This document shows positions 39,654-49,277 of a DNA stretch of 64,000 nt, in pieces. Each line of letters begins with the position of its first letter. Position 1 is the first letter of the stretch. The translations under genes and the position numbers were made by a program. The notes beneath the pieces were generated by a model that ran no database searches, was not told the origin of the DNA, and saw only the letters and a list, made by a program, of their open reading frames with translations. The stretch covers positions 310,001 to 374,000 of the forward strand of contig NZ_BMUF01000006.1 in the NCBI RefSeq assembly GCF_014650055.1. Direction: 5' to 3'. The stretch comes from Streptomyces malachitofuscus. GTDB lineage: Bacteria; Actinomycetota; Actinomycetes; Streptomycetales; Streptomycetaceae.

Positions 39654-41297
39654 TCACTTCCTGCGTTCGCGGTAGGCGGCCACCAGCGCGGCCGTGGACG
39701 GGTCGAGGCCGGGGACGTCGGCGCCCTCGGTGAGGGCGGGCTCGACGCGCTTGGCGAGCACCTTGCCGAGTTCGACGCCCCACTGGTCGAAGGAGTCGAT
39801 GTTCCAGATGGCGCCCTGGACGAACACCTTGTGCTCGTAGAGCGCGATCAGCTGACCGAGCACCGAGGGGGTCAGTTCGGTGGCCAGGATCGTGGTGGTG
39901 GGGTGGTTGCCCTTGAACGTGCGGTGCGGCACCTGCTCCTCGGGCACTCCCTCCGCCCGCACCTCGTCGGCGGTCTTGCCGAAGGCGAGCGCCTGGCCCT
40001 GGGCGAACAGATTGGCCATCAGCAGGTCGTGCTGCGCTTCGAGCGCGCCGCTCAGTCCGGCGACCGGACGGGCGAAGCCGATCAGGTCGGCCGGGATCAG
40101 CTTCGTCCCCTGGTGGACCAACTGGTAGTAGGCGTGCTGCCCGTTGGTGCCGGGCGTGCCCCACACGACGGGTCCCGTCTGCCAGGAGACGGGACGGCCC
40201 TGGCGGTCCACGGACTTGCCGTTGGACTCCATGTCCAGCTGCTGGAGGTAGGCGGTGAACTTCGACAGGTAGTGCGAGTACGGCAGGACCGCGTGCGACT
40301 GCGCGTCGAAGAAGTTGTTGTACCAGACCCCCAACAGGCCCATGATCAGGGGTGCGTTGGCCTCGGCCGGCGCGTTGGTGAAGTGCTCGTCGACGATGCG
40401 GAACCCGTCGAGCATCTCCCGGAAGCGGTCCGGGCCGATGGCGATCATCAGGGACAGGCCGATGGCGGAGTCGTAGGAGTAGCGTCCGCCGACCCAGTCC
40501 CAGAACTCGAACATGTTCGCCGTGTCGATGCCGAAGTCCGTGACCTTCCCGGCGTTCGTCGACAGGGCGACGAAGTGCCGTGCCACCGCCTCGTTGTCAC
40601 CCAGGGCGTCGAGCAGCCAGCTCCGTGCCGAGGTGGCGTTGGTGATCGTCTCGATGGTGGTGAAGGTCTTGGACGCCACGATGAACAGCGTCTCCGCCGG
40701 GTCCAGGTCGTGCACCGCCTCGTGCAGGTCGGCGCCGTCCACGTTGGAGACGAAGCGGAAGGTCAGCTCCCGGTCCGTGTAGGCGCGCAGCGCCTCGTAC
40801 GCCATCGCCGGGCCGAGATCGGAGCCGCCGATGCCGATGTTGACGATGTTCCGGATGCGCCTGCCGGTGTGGCCGGTCCACTCACCGGAACGGACCCGTC
40901 CGGCGAAGTCGGCCATCCTGTCGAGCACGGCGTGCACGGCCGGCACGACGTTCTCCCCGCCGACCTCGATCACCGCGTCCCGCGGGGCGCGCAGCGCGGT
41001 GTGCAGCACGGCCCGGTCCTCGGTGACGTTGATCCGCTCGCCGCGGAACATGGCGTCGCGCAGGCCGGACACGTCGGTGGCCGCGGCCAGTTCGAGCAGC
41101 AGCGCGAGCGTCTCGTCGTCCACCAGGTGCTTGGAGTAGTCGATGCGCAGGTCGCCCACGTGCACGACGTAGCGCTGCGCGCGGGACGGGTCGTCGGCGA
41201 ACAGGGCGCGCAGGTCCGGCTGCGGCAGCGTGTCCGCGCGGTGGTTCTCCAGGGCGGCCCACTCGGGGCGCCGGGTCGGCTCGGGGACGTCAGACAT
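39654..41297 (-). CDS. pgi: Glucose-6-phosphate isomerase
   Basis: 547 residues, ATG 41297, which overlaps the end of opcA by eight bases; six bases separate it from gnd. Interconverts glucose 6-phosphate and fructose 6-phosphate. Seen: [35 protein letters not shown] (phosphate loop), [39 protein letters not shown] with the catalytic Glu, and [18 protein letters not shown] with the His, then [10 protein letters not shown] (Lys). Full length for the bacterial-eukaryotic type. Its presence among pentose-phosphate genes allows return of fructose 6-phosphate to the oxidative branch. Confidence 0.95.
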   Translation of the reverse strand: MSDVPEPTRRPEWAALENHRADTLPQPDLRALFADDPSRAQRYVVHVGDLRIDYSKHLVDDETLALLLELAAATDVSGLRDAMFRGERINVTEDRAVLHTALRAPRDAVIEVGGENVVPAVHAVLDRMADFAGRVRSGEWTGHTGRRIRNIVNIGIGGSDLGPAMAYEALRAYTDRELTFRFVSNVDGADLHEAVHDLDPAETLFIVASKTFTTIETITNATSARSWLLDALGDNEAVARHFVALSTNAGKVTDFGIDTANMFEFWDWVGGRYSYDSAIGLSLMIAIGPDRFREMLDGFRIVDEHFTNAPAEANAPLIMGLLGVWYNNFFDAQSHAVLPYSHYLSKFTAYLQQLDMESNGKSVDRQGRPVSWQTGPVVWGTPGTNGQHAYYQLVHQGTKLIPADLIGFARPVAGLSGALEAQHDLLMANLFAQGQALAFGKTADEVRAEGVPEEQVPHRTFKGNHPTTTILATELTPSVLGQLIALYEHKVFVQGAIWNIDSFDQWGVELGKVLAKRVEPALTEGADVPGLDPSTAALVAAYRERRK

Positions 41298-42225
41298 GGG
41301 CCGGGGTCTCCTCGGTGGCCTCGCCGCGCAGGGCGACGGCGTACATCTCGTCCGCGTCGAGGCGCCTGAGCTCCTCGGCGATGAGCTCGGAGGTGGGGCG
41401 GACCTTCAGCGCCAGCCGGCGCGCGGGCTGGCCGGGCAGGGTCAGTGTGGCCAGCGGGCCCTCGGGCCGGTCGATGACGACCTCGCCGTCCTCGGTCCGC
41501 AGCCGGACCGCGGTGACGACCGGACCCGCGGTCACCACCCGGTCGACGGTCACCCGCAGCCGTGCCTCCAGCCAGCGCGCCAGCAGCTCGGCGGCCGGGT
41601 TGTCGGCCTCCGCCTCCACGGCCGCCGAGGTCACCGTCGCCCGTGCCTGGTCCAGGGCCGCCGCCAGCATGGAGCGCCACAGCGTCAGCCTGGTCCAGGC
41701 GAGGTCGGTGTCGCCGGGCGCGTAGGTGCGCCTCCGGGCCTCGAGCACCTCCATCGGGTTCTCGACGGCGTACAGGTCGGTGATCCTGCGCTGGCCCAGG
41801 GCGCCCAGCGGGTCCTTCGCGGGGATCTCGGGCGCGTCCGCCGGCCACCAGACCACCACCGGGGCGTCCGGCAGCAGCAGCGGCAGCACCACCGAGTCGG
41901 CGTGGTCCGACACCTCGCCGTACGTCCGCAGCACCACCGTCTCCCCGGTGCCCGCCTCCGAGCCCACCCTGACCTCGGCGTCCAGCCGGGAGTGGGTGCG
42001 CTCGCGTGGGTTGCGGGCGTGCCGCTTGATCACCACCAGGGTGCGCGCGGGGTGCTCGTGCGAGGCCTCCTCGGCCGCCTTGATCGAGTCGTAGGCGTTC
42101 TCCTCGTCCGTGACGATCACCATCGTCAGGACCATGCCCACGGCCGGCGTGCCGATGGCGCGGCGGCCCTGCACCAGCGCCTTGTTGACCTTGCTTGCCG
42201 TGGTGTCGGTCAGGTCGATCTTCAT
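41290..42225 (-). CDS. opcA: Glucose-6-phosphate dehydrogenase assembly protein OpcA
   Basis: 311 residues from ATG 42225; it starts within an ATGA overlap with zwf and its end overlaps pgi by eight bases. OpcA is needed for assembly and redox activation of actinobacterial and cyanobacterial G6PDH. Typical stretches: [59 protein letters not shown] and [19 protein letters not shown]. Soluble, cytoplasmic. Its gene is kept directly after zwf in most actinobacteria. Confidence 0.93.
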   Translation of the reverse strand: MKIDLTDTTASKVNKALVQGRRAIGTPAVGMVLTMVIVTDEENAYDSIKAAEEASHEHPARTLVVIKRHARNPRERTHSRLDAEVRVGSEAGTGETVVLRTYGEVSDHADSVVLPLLLPDAPVVVWWPADAPEIPAKDPLGALGQRRITDLYAVENPMEVLEARRRTYAPGDTDLAWTRLTLWRSMLAAALDQARATVTSAAVEAEADNPAAELLARWLEARLRVTVDRVVTAGPVVTAVRLRTEDGEVVIDRPEGPLATLTLPGQPARRLALKVRPTSELIAEELRRLDADEMYAVALRGEATEETPAHV

Positions 42226-43940
42226 GGCCTGCGCCAGCTCCGTCCGTCTCGTGCGAGCATCTCGTCGGCTTCGGCGGGCCCCCAGCTGCCCGCCGTGTAC
42301 TGCGCCGGTCGGCCGTGCGACGCCCAGTACTCCTCGATCGGGTCGAGGATCTTCCAGGACTCCTCCACTTCCTGGTGACGGGGGAACAGGTTGGCGTCCC
42401 CGAGCAGCACATCCAGGATGAGCCGCTCGTACGCCTCCGGGCTGGACTCGGTGAACGACTCGCCGTAGGCGAAGTCCATGGTCACGTCCCGCAGCTCCAT
42501 CGAGGTACCCGGCACCTTGGAGCCGAACCGGACCGTCATGCCCTCGTCCGGCTGGACGCGGATGACGACGGCGTTCTGGCCCAGCTCCTCGGTGGCGGAG
42601 GAGTCGAAGGGGGAGTGCGGCGCCCGCTGGAAGACCACTGCGATCTCGGTGACCCGGCGGCCGAGCCGCTTGCCGGTGCGCAGGTAGAAGGGCACGCCCG
42701 CCCAGCGGCGGTTGTCCACCCGCAGCTTGATCGCGGCGTAGGTGTCGGTGGTGGAGGACGGGGCGATGCCCTCCTCCTCCAGATAGCCGCGCACCTTCGC
42801 ACCGCCCTGCCAGGCGCCCGCGTACTGCCCGCGCACCGTGTGCCGGCCCAGGTCGTCCGGGAGCCGCACGGCGCGGAACACCTTCAGCTTCTCGGCGAGC
42901 AGCGAGCCCGCGTCGAAGGAGGCCGGCTCCTCCATTGCGGTGAGTGCCATCAGTTGCAGGAGGTGGTTCTGGATGACGTCGCGGGCGGCGCCGATGCCGT
43001 CGTAGTAGCCCGCGCGCCCGCCGATGCCGATGTCCTCGGCCATGGTGATCTGCACATGGTCCACGAAGGACCGGTTCCAGATCGGTTCGAACATCTGGTT
43101 GGCGAAGCGGAGCGCCAGAATGTTCTGGACGGTCTCCTTGCCCAGGTAGTGGTCGATGCGGAAGACCTGTTCCGGGTCGAAGACATCGTGCACGATCGCG
43201 TTCAGCTCCTTGGCCGACTTCAGGTCGTGGCCGAACGGCTTCTCGATCACGGCGCGACGCCAGGACCCCTCGGGGGCGTCGGCCAGCCCGTGCTTCTTCA
43301 GCTGCTGGACGACCTTCGGGAAGAACCTGGGCGGTACGGAGAGGTAGTAGGCGTAGTTGCCGCTGGTGCCCCGGGAGGCGTCCAGCTCGTCGACCGCCTT
43401 GCGCAGCTGTTCGAAGGCGTGGTCGTCGTCGAAGTCGCCCGGGACGAACCGCATGCCCTCGGAGAGCTGCTGCCAGACCTCCTCGCGGAACGGGGTCCGC
43501 GCGTGCTCCTTGACGGCGTCGTGCACCACCTCGGCGAAGTCCTGGTCCTCCCAGTCCCGGCGGGCGAAGCCGACCAGCGAGAAGCCGGGCGGCAGCAGGC
43601 CCCGGTTGGCGAGGTCGTACACGGCCGGCATCAGCTTCTTGCGGGACAGGTCGCCGGTCACCCCGAAGATGACCAGCCCGGAGGGGCCCGCGATCCGGGG
43701 CAGCCGGCGGTCCCGGGGGTCGCGCAGCGGGTTGGACCAGCCGGCGGGGGGCGCGGTGAGGGCGGCCGGGGGCGGACCCTCCGGCGTGGTCCCGTCGGCC
43801 GCCGGGGCGTCCGTCACCGCCTCGTCCGGCGCGCCGGACGTCCGCGCCCCCGGTGCGGTCCCCGTGTCGGGCGCCGCCGTCCCTGGTTCGGTCGTCCCGC
43901 CGGGAGGCTGCGCCCCGGGTCGGGTCGTCTCGTCGGTCAT
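42222..43940 (-). CDS. zwf: Glucose-6-phosphate dehydrogenase
   Basis: 572 residues, ATG 43940 in an ATGA overlap with the transaldolase gene. NADP-dependent first step of the oxidative pentose-phosphate path. LVIFGVTGDLSRKKLMPAVY is the cofactor loop, VIEKPFGHDLKSAKELN and FRIDHYLGKETVQNILALRF hold the substrate Lys and the catalytic His region. The first 70 residues are a Pro/Ala/Thr/Gly-rich extension absent from E. coli Zwf; similar extensions occur in the Streptomyces zwf2-type enzyme and could be trimmed by a later start, but no better ribosome-binding site was seen. Partner of OpcA. Confidence 0.94.
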   Translation of the reverse strand: MTDETTRPGAQPPGGTTEPGTAAPDTGTAPGARTSGAPDEAVTDAPAADGTTPEGPPPAALTAPPAGWSNPLRDPRDRRLPRIAGPSGLVIFGVTGDLSRKKLMPAVYDLANRGLLPPGFSLVGFARRDWEDQDFAEVVHDAVKEHARTPFREEVWQQLSEGMRFVPGDFDDDHAFEQLRKAVDELDASRGTSGNYAYYLSVPPRFFPKVVQQLKKHGLADAPEGSWRRAVIEKPFGHDLKSAKELNAIVHDVFDPEQVFRIDHYLGKETVQNILALRFANQMFEPIWNRSFVDHVQITMAEDIGIGGRAGYYDGIGAARDVIQNHLLQLMALTAMEEPASFDAGSLLAEKLKVFRAVRLPDDLGRHTVRGQYAGAWQGGAKVRGYLEEEGIAPSSTTDTYAAIKLRVDNRRWAGVPFYLRTGKRLGRRVTEIAVVFQRAPHSPFDSSATEELGQNAVVIRVQPDEGMTVRFGSKVPGTSMELRDVTMDFAYGESFTESSPEAYERLILDVLLGDANLFPRHQEVEESWKILDPIEEYWASHGRPAQYTAGSWGPAEADEMLARDGRSWRRP

Positions 43941-45085
43941 TCCGCGTCAACTCCCTTGCTGTCGAGCGACTTCGTCACCGCGTCGAGCAGCTCCTGCCAG
44001 GCGTCCTCGCACATCGCGAGGCCTTCGTTCTCCAGCTGCCGCACCACCTCGTCGTACGAGATCCCGAGCCGCTCCACGGCGGCCAGATCGGCCCGCGCCT
44101 GGGCGTAACCGCCGGTGACGGTGTCGCCCCGGACCACCCCGTGGTCGGCGGTGGCCCTCAGCGTGGCCTCGGTCATCGTGCAGACGGTGCCGGGTGCGAC
44201 CAGCTCCTCCACATACAGGGTGTCCTTGCGAGCGGGGTCCCTCACCCCGGTGGACGCCCACAGCGGCCGTTGCTTGTTGGCCCGGGTACCACCGGCCACC
44301 GCCAGCCAGCGCTCCGACGAGAAGAACTCCTCGTACGCCGCGTAGGCGAGCCGCGCGTTCGCGAGCGCCGCCCTGCCCCTCAGGGCGAGTGCCTCGCCCG
44401 TGCCCAGCACGGCCAGCCGCTTGTCGATCTCGCTGTCCACGCGGGAGACGGAGAAGGAGGCGACGGAGTGGAGGGCGGCCAGGTCGATTCCGCCGGCCCG
44501 TGCCCGCTCGAGACCGGCGAGGTAGGCGCCCATCACCTCCCGGTAGCGCTCCAGTGAGTGGATCTGCCTGACGTCGACGCCGATGCCGGCGCCGGTCACC
44601 TCGGTGATCGCGGTGAGGCCGGCCCTGGTCGCCGGAATCCCGATCATGACGTTCGGCCGGTCCACCAGCCAGGCGAGCTGTCCCGCCTCGGCGACGGTGG
44701 CCGCCGTGTGGTGCGCCAGGCGCGGGTCCGTCCCGAGGGAGACCCGGCCGTCCCGGCCGCCCGTCGCCTCGTACACGGGCATCAGGACGTCGGCGGCCGC
44801 CCGGACGTCCGCGGTGGTCATCATCCGAACGGCCTCGTCGGCGGTCACGCCCCGCACGGCCAGGCCGGCGAGCTGCTCCTCGTAGACCGTTTCGGAGCCG
44901 ATGGCCGCCCGGAGGACCGACGGGTCGGTGCTGACGCCGGTGACACCGCCGGACCGGACCAGTCCGGCGAGAACGCCGGAGCTGAGGTGCTCGCGGGACA
45001 GGCCGTCGAGCCAGACCGACACGCCCGCGCCGGACAGTCGCTTCAGTGCTCCCGCGCTCGCGGTCGCTTCGCTCACATTGATCAT
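43937..45085 (-). CDS. tal: Transaldolase paralogue lacking the Schiff-base lysine
   Basis: 382 residues from ATG 45085 (the frame continues 13 codons upstream without a site). Clearly of the actinobacterial transaldolase family: AAIGSETVYEEQLAGLAVRG, IHSLERYREVMGAYLAGLER, SVASFSVSRVDSEIDKRL, KQRPLWASTGVRDPARKDTL and VEELVAPGTVCTMTEATL. But the catalytic motif, normally F-I-K-I-P-A-T, reads NVMIGIPATRAG: the Schiff-base Lys is Gly149. The usual T-x-NP is TDPS (Asn to Asp54), and the strand NVTLIFSL is DVRQIHSL, changing an Asn, a Thr and a Phe. Several active-site positions are thus altered in an otherwise well-kept protein, so it is unlikely to be a normal transaldolase. It heads the operon and is coupled to zwf. 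The codon at 44639-44641 is CCC on the plus strand, so the reading is direct. Confidence 0.9.
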   Translation of the reverse strand: MINVSEATASAGALKRLSGAGVSVWLDGLSREHLSSGVLAGLVRSGGVTGVSTDPSVLRAAIGSETVYEEQLAGLAVRGVTADEAVRMMTTADVRAAADVLMPVYEATGGRDGRVSLGTDPRLAHHTAATVAEAGQLAWLVDRPNVMIGIPATRAGLTAITEVTGAGIGVDVRQIHSLERYREVMGAYLAGLERARAGGIDLAALHSVASFSVSRVDSEIDKRLAVLGTGEALALRGRAALANARLAYAAYEEFFSSERWLAVAGGTRANKQRPLWASTGVRDPARKDTLYVEELVAPGTVCTMTEATLRATADHGVVRGDTVTGGYAQARADLAAVERLGISYDEVVRQLENEGLAMCEDAWQELLDAVTKSLDSKGVDAE

Positions 45086-45252
45086 CTTCTTTCTCGCGAT
45101 GGCGTCAACCGCGCGCACCGGCAACTGATTCCCCGGCCGCGTCGTCGTGGGGGCGAATCGTCACTCGCGTGAACCGGTACCACGTCGGCCCTCCTCGGAC
45201 TCGACGTGCTGGTCCGTTCGGGTGGGGCGAGGGCGCGGCGCCCGGCATGCGA

Positions 45253-45284
45253 AAGAGGGCTCCACGCAGGCGTGGAGCCCTCTT
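45253..45284 (-). terminator. Strong terminator hairpin downstream of the GH16 gene
   Basis: Perfect 15-bp inverted repeat AAGAGGGCTCCACGC/GCGTGGAGCCCTCTT (45253-45267, 45270-45284), effectively a 14-bp stem with a 4-base loop. It follows the minus-strand glucanase gene, and ends with TTC on the minus strand; it separates that gene from the tal operon promoter, which should lie at 45086-45250. Confidence 0.8.
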
Positions 45285-45322
45285 CGGTTCCCGGCCGGAG
45301 GGGGCCGGGTGTGGGGGGTGGG

Positions 45323-46745
45323 TCAGTGACCGAAGGTGAACCAGTTGACGTTCACGAAGTCCGCCGGCTGACCGCTGGTGAAGGTCAGGTGGACGTCGTG
45401 CGTGCCCGTCACGTTGCTGATGTTCGCCGGGATGGTCCGCCAGGACTGCCAGCCGCCGGTGTTGCCCACCGCGAAACTGCCGATGGGCGCGTTGCTCCGG
45501 CTGTCCAGGCGTACTTCGACGAGCCCGCTGACGCCGGCACCCGCACCGCTCGCCACCCGCGCGGAGAACTGCCGCGCCGGGTTCGAACCGAAGTTGACGC
45601 CCTTGAACTGCAGCCAGTCGCCGTTGGCGAGCGCGCCCACGTTCTGGCCGCCGCCCGAGTCCGAGGTCGCCTCCTTCATCACGCCGGACTGGGCGTCGTA
45701 GGACTCGGCCTGGATGGTGCCGTAGGCGTCCCGGTTACCGGGAGTGCCGGGGTCACCGGGGTCCCCCGGGTCGCCGCCGCCCCCGGAGGTCAGCACCTGC
45801 ACATAGTCGACGAGCATCGAGTGCCCGGGCTGGGTGCCCGCGTCCGGGCCGCCGCCGAAGGCGTCGGGGAAGCCGCCGCCCATCGCCACGTTGAGGATGA
45901 CGAAGAATCCGTGGTCCGTGGCGTTGTTCCAGGTGGTCGCGTCGACCTGGTTCTCCCGCACGGTGTGGAAGTTGTTGCCGTCCAGGTAGAAGCGGATCTC
46001 CTCCAGGCTCGTCGAGCGGTCCCACTCCATCCGGTAGGTGTGGAAACCGCCTTGGCAGGTCGTGCCCTGGCAGGTGGTCGAACTGCCGATGCCGCTGGTC
46101 TCGTTGCACGGGCCGCCCGGCGAGGTGCCGCAGTGCATCGTGGCGAACACGGTGTTCATGCCCTGCGTGTTCTCCATGATGTCCAACTCGCCGACGGCGG
46201 GCCAGTTCCAGTTAGTTGCCCCGGTAGGGGGCGCCCAGCATCCAGAACGCCGGCCAGTAGCCCTTGGCGGCGGCTCCGGTGACGTTCGGGGTCTGGATGC
46301 GGCCCTCGACGCGCAGCTTGCCGCCGGCCGGGGGCTGGAAGTCGGCGCGGTTGGTCTCGATGCGGCCCGAGGTCCAGTTGCCGGCACCGTCACGCCGCGG
46401 GGTGATGCGCAGGTTGCCGGCGCCGTCGAGGGAGACGTTGTCCGTGCTGGACGTCATGGTCTCGATCTCGCCGGTGCCCCAGTTGGCGGGGCCGCCCGGG
46501 TAGCCCTTGCCGGTCGCGTACCGCCAGTTGGAGGTGTTGACACCGCTGCCCGCGGGTCCGTTGAAGTCGTCGGCGAAGACCTGGGTCCAGCCCGACGGCG
46601 GAGGCGGCACGGAGGCGCTCGCGGACGGGCTGGCGGCGGTTGCCGCGCCCGCCGCGAGAGCGAGCGTGCTGACGACGGCGAGAAGCGCCCGCCGCATCGG
46701 GCGGGGTCTGCGGAGCGGGCGGAGTGTGCCGGAGGTGTCGCTCAT
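45323..46745 (-). pseudogene. GH16 beta-glucanase with CBM6, broken by one frameshift
   Basis: The ATG at 46745 opens a signal peptide (MRRALLAVVSTLALAAGAAT) and the first half of a family 16 glycoside hydrolase: WTQVFADDFNGPAGSGVNTS, LRVEGRIQTPNV, GYWPAFWMLGAPYRG. A TAA follows at once (minus strand, 46214-46212); dropping one A restores TNWNWPAVGELDIMEN, where GELDIMEN is the catalytic motif with nucleophile and acid Glu. The rest is intact: VDATTWNNATDHGFFVILNV, a Gly/Pro/Asp linker and a C-terminal CBM6 (IQAESYDAQSGVMKEATSDS, LANGDWLQFKGVNFG). Such enzymes cut 1,3-beta-glucan outside the cell. One indel, in a two-base A run, is the only lesion; it could be a sequencing error or a recent mutation. 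A LacI-type operator stands upstream. Confidence 0.85.
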
Positions 46746-46812
46746 GTGGGGATGCCCTCTCGGTACGGATCATCTGTGCGGGGACGTACGTTCGAGAGCC
46801 CGGAACAACGCA

Positions 46813-46826
46813 TGAGAGCGCTCTCA
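46813..46826. promoter_or_regulatory. LacI-type operator (CebR-like palindrome)
   Basis: Perfect 14-bp palindrome TGAGAGCGCTCTCA, 67 bases upstream of the glucanase start. It differs from the CebR operator of Streptomyces (TGGGAGCGCTCCCA) at one base in each half. A cellobiose/laminaribiose-responsive LacI regulator encoded elsewhere is the likely reader; this is inference from the site. Confidence 0.75.
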
Positions 46827-46950
46827 AAGTGACGCCAATGTGCTCTGCGGCCCCTCCGCCGTCAAGAGGTGTAACCGAGAAAGTCCCTGCGGCCGGCGGG
46901 AGTTCAGGTCCCGAATGACGCGAATGGGGGCAAGGGGTGCCGGGAGCGCC

Positions 46951-46994
46951 GAAGGGACACGACGCCGGGAAGTCCCCGGACGACGTGCCCCTTC
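46951..46994 (-). terminator. Hairpin downstream of the MMPL gene
   Basis: Arms GAAGGGACACG (46951-46961) and CGTGCCCCTTC (46984-46994) pair with one G-T, enclosing a second stem CCGGG/CCCGG (46965-46969, 46975-46979). It lies 45 bases past the minus-strand stop at 47039. Confidence 0.55.
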
Positions 46995-47038
46995 GCTCCG
47001 TTCGACCACGCGCGGACGCCGGCCGATGCGGCCGCTCC

Positions 47039-49147
47039 TCACACCCCCGTCGGCACCCGTGGCAGGGGCGTCTCCGCGGGCTCCTCCCGCAGGCCGAAGC
47101 GGTCGTGCACCCGCCGCAGAGGTGCCGGCGCCCACCAGGCGCCGCGGCCGAGGACGGCCATGGTGGCCGGCACCAGCAGCATCCGCACGACCGTCGCGTC
47201 GATGACGACGGCCAGGGTGAGACCGAGGCCGATCTGCAGGATGGGCGAGAACCCGCCCGTCATGAAGGCGGCGAAGACCACCGCCAGCAGCAGCGCCGCG
47301 CAGGTGACCACCCGTCCGGAACGGCGCAGCCCGGTCACCACGGCCTCGCGGTCGTCCTCGCCGCGGCCGCGTGCCTCGCGCATCCGGGCCAGGATGAACA
47401 ACTCGTAGTCCATGGCGAGTCCGAACGCGATCGCGACGATCAGCGGCGGCGCCGTGAGACTGAGGGCGCCCAGCGCCTCGGCGCCCAGCAGCCCCGCGAG
47501 ATGGCCGTCCTGGAAGACCCACACCACCACGCCGAGGGCGGCGGCCAGACTGAGCAGCGTCGTCACGATGGTGCGCAGCGGCAGCAGTACGGACCCGGTG
47601 AACGCGAACAGCAGCAGGAAGATGCCGGCCAGCACGGTCAGGGCCGCCCACGGTGCCCGATCCGCGAGCATTTCGCGGAAGTCGACCAGCTGGGCCGCGG
47701 TACCGGTGACCTCCACCGGCTCGTCGCCCCGCATCTCCCGTACCCGCTCGACCAGCTGGGTCGCCTCCTCGCCGTCGCTCTCCCCGGGCGGCGGGATCTC
47801 GATCACCGAGGAGCCGTCCGGCAGTTCACGCGTCTCGGAACGCGGTGACAGCTCCCGGATCCGGTCGGCAACCGCCGCGTCCGTGCCGGGCCCGACCACG
47901 ACGGTGACCGGCGAGACACCCGTGCCCGGCGGGAAGTGCCCGGCGACGGTGTCGTGCAGCTGACGTGCCTCGGTGTCCGTGGGCAGCTGCCGTGCGTCCC
48001 CCACGGCGATGCTCATCCCGGACACGGGCAGGGCCAGCACCAGCAGCACCGGGACCACCACCGCCAGGACGGCGACCTTGCGCCGGGCCGCGAAGCGGGC
48101 CACCCGGGCGAAGAACCGGCCCTCCTCGCCGCTCTTCGGTGTCTTCGCCGGCGGGATCCGCCCGCCGAACCGCGCCAGCAGCGCGGGCAGCAGGGTGAGC
48201 GCCGCCAGCATGTCGATGACGACCACGGCGGCGACCGCGAGACCCATGCTGCGCAGGAACACACTCGGGAAGACCAGCAGCCCGGTCAGGCTGACGGCCA
48301 CCGTGAGCCCGGAGAACAGCACCGTCCGCCCGGCCGCCGCGACCGTACGGTGCACCGCCTCGACGACGTCCTCGGTGTGCCGGCGCTCCTCCCGGAACCG
48401 CACCAGCATCAACAGGGCGTAGTCCACGGCGAGTCCGAGCCCCAGCATGGTCGTCACCTGGATCGCGTACACGGAGATGTCGGTGACCTCGCTGAACGCG
48501 AACAGCGCCAGGAACGCCCCCGCGATCCCGCTGACCGCGACGATCAGCGGCAGCAGCGCCGACCGCAGTCCGCCGAACACCACGAGCAGCAGCGCCAGCA
48601 CCATCGGCAGAGAGATCAACTCCGCGTTCTTCACGTCCTCCTGGGCCCGCTCGCCGATCTGCAGTCCCAGCAGCGGGCCGCCGCTCACATGGACGTCGGG
48701 CGCGTCGATCTCCCGGATCCGGTCGGCGGCCGCGTCGAGCGTGCGTTCCTCGGCGTCGTCGTCCAGCCCGCCCGTCAGTGTGACGGAGATGATCAGCGCC
48801 TGCCCGTCCTCGGCGGTCAGGCCGGGCGTGCTGTACGGGTCGGGCACGGCGGCGACCCCGGCGACCTTCCGGACCTCGGCCACAGCCCGCTCGACGTCGG
48901 CGCGCAGCTCCGGGTCCGAGACGGCGGTGCCGGCCACCACGCCGGTGATCGACTCGCCCGCCGGGTCCACCCGGTCCAGATGACGGGCGGCCGACTCCGA
49001 CTCGGTCCCGGGCACTTCGGGCACGTTGTCGGAGAGCCGCGCGAAGACTCCCGTCCCCAGCCCGAAGCCCAGCAGCAGAAAGAGCCCCCACAGGAGCATC
49101 ACGGTCAAGGGGCGGCGAGTGGCCGCCCGGGCAAGTGTGGAAAGCAC
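47039..49147 (-). CDS. MMPL-family RND-type exporter
   Basis: 702 residues from GTG 49147 with GGGAGGGA directly upstream. Two repeats of one helix, a large outer loop and five helices each: first helix VMLLWGLFLLLGFGLGTGVF, outer loop rich in Asp/Glu, then LPMVLALLLVVFGGLRSALL and the proton-relay region TTMLGLGLAVDYALLMLVRF, mirrored by IAFGLAMDYELFILARMREA in the second half. MMPL proteins export lipids, siderophores or drugs using proton motive force. It follows the response regulator by 130 bases on the same strand, so control by that two-component system is likely. Confidence 0.88.
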   Translation of the reverse strand: MLSTLARAATRRPLTVMLLWGLFLLLGFGLGTGVFARLSDNVPEVPGTESESAARHLDRVDPAGESITGVVAGTAVSDPELRADVERAVAEVRKVAGVAAVPDPYSTPGLTAEDGQALIISVTLTGGLDDDAEERTLDAAADRIREIDAPDVHVSGGPLLGLQIGERAQEDVKNAELISLPMVLALLLVVFGGLRSALLPLIVAVSGIAGAFLALFAFSEVTDISVYAIQVTTMLGLGLAVDYALLMLVRFREERRHTEDVVEAVHRTVAAAGRTVLFSGLTVAVSLTGLLVFPSVFLRSMGLAVAAVVVIDMLAALTLLPALLARFGGRIPPAKTPKSGEEGRFFARVARFAARRKVAVLAVVVPVLLVLALPVSGMSIAVGDARQLPTDTEARQLHDTVAGHFPPGTGVSPVTVVVGPGTDAAVADRIRELSPRSETRELPDGSSVIEIPPPGESDGEEATQLVERVREMRGDEPVEVTGTAAQLVDFREMLADRAPWAALTVLAGIFLLLFAFTGSVLLPLRTIVTTLLSLAAALGVVVWVFQDGHLAGLLGAEALGALSLTAPPLIVAIAFGLAMDYELFILARMREARGRGEDDREAVVTGLRRSGRVVTCAALLLAVVFAAFMTGGFSPILQIGLGLTLAVVIDATVVRMLLVPATMAVLGRGAWWAPAPLRRVHDRFGLREEPAETPLPRVPTGV

Positions 49148-49277
49148 GGTCCCTCCCGGCGGGTGATGGTTCGTCAACACGCCCCAGACTCCTGCCGGGA
49201 GGCGGGTCGGCGGATCGCCGGTGGGAGGGGTTCGGTGTCCTCGCCCGTAAGGGGGAGGCGGCCCCCGCACTCACTCC

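Noticed and set aside
38574..41369. 931-codon plus-strand frame across gnd and pgi
   Set aside because: It spans two well-identified minus-strand enzymes and has no start signal or motif.
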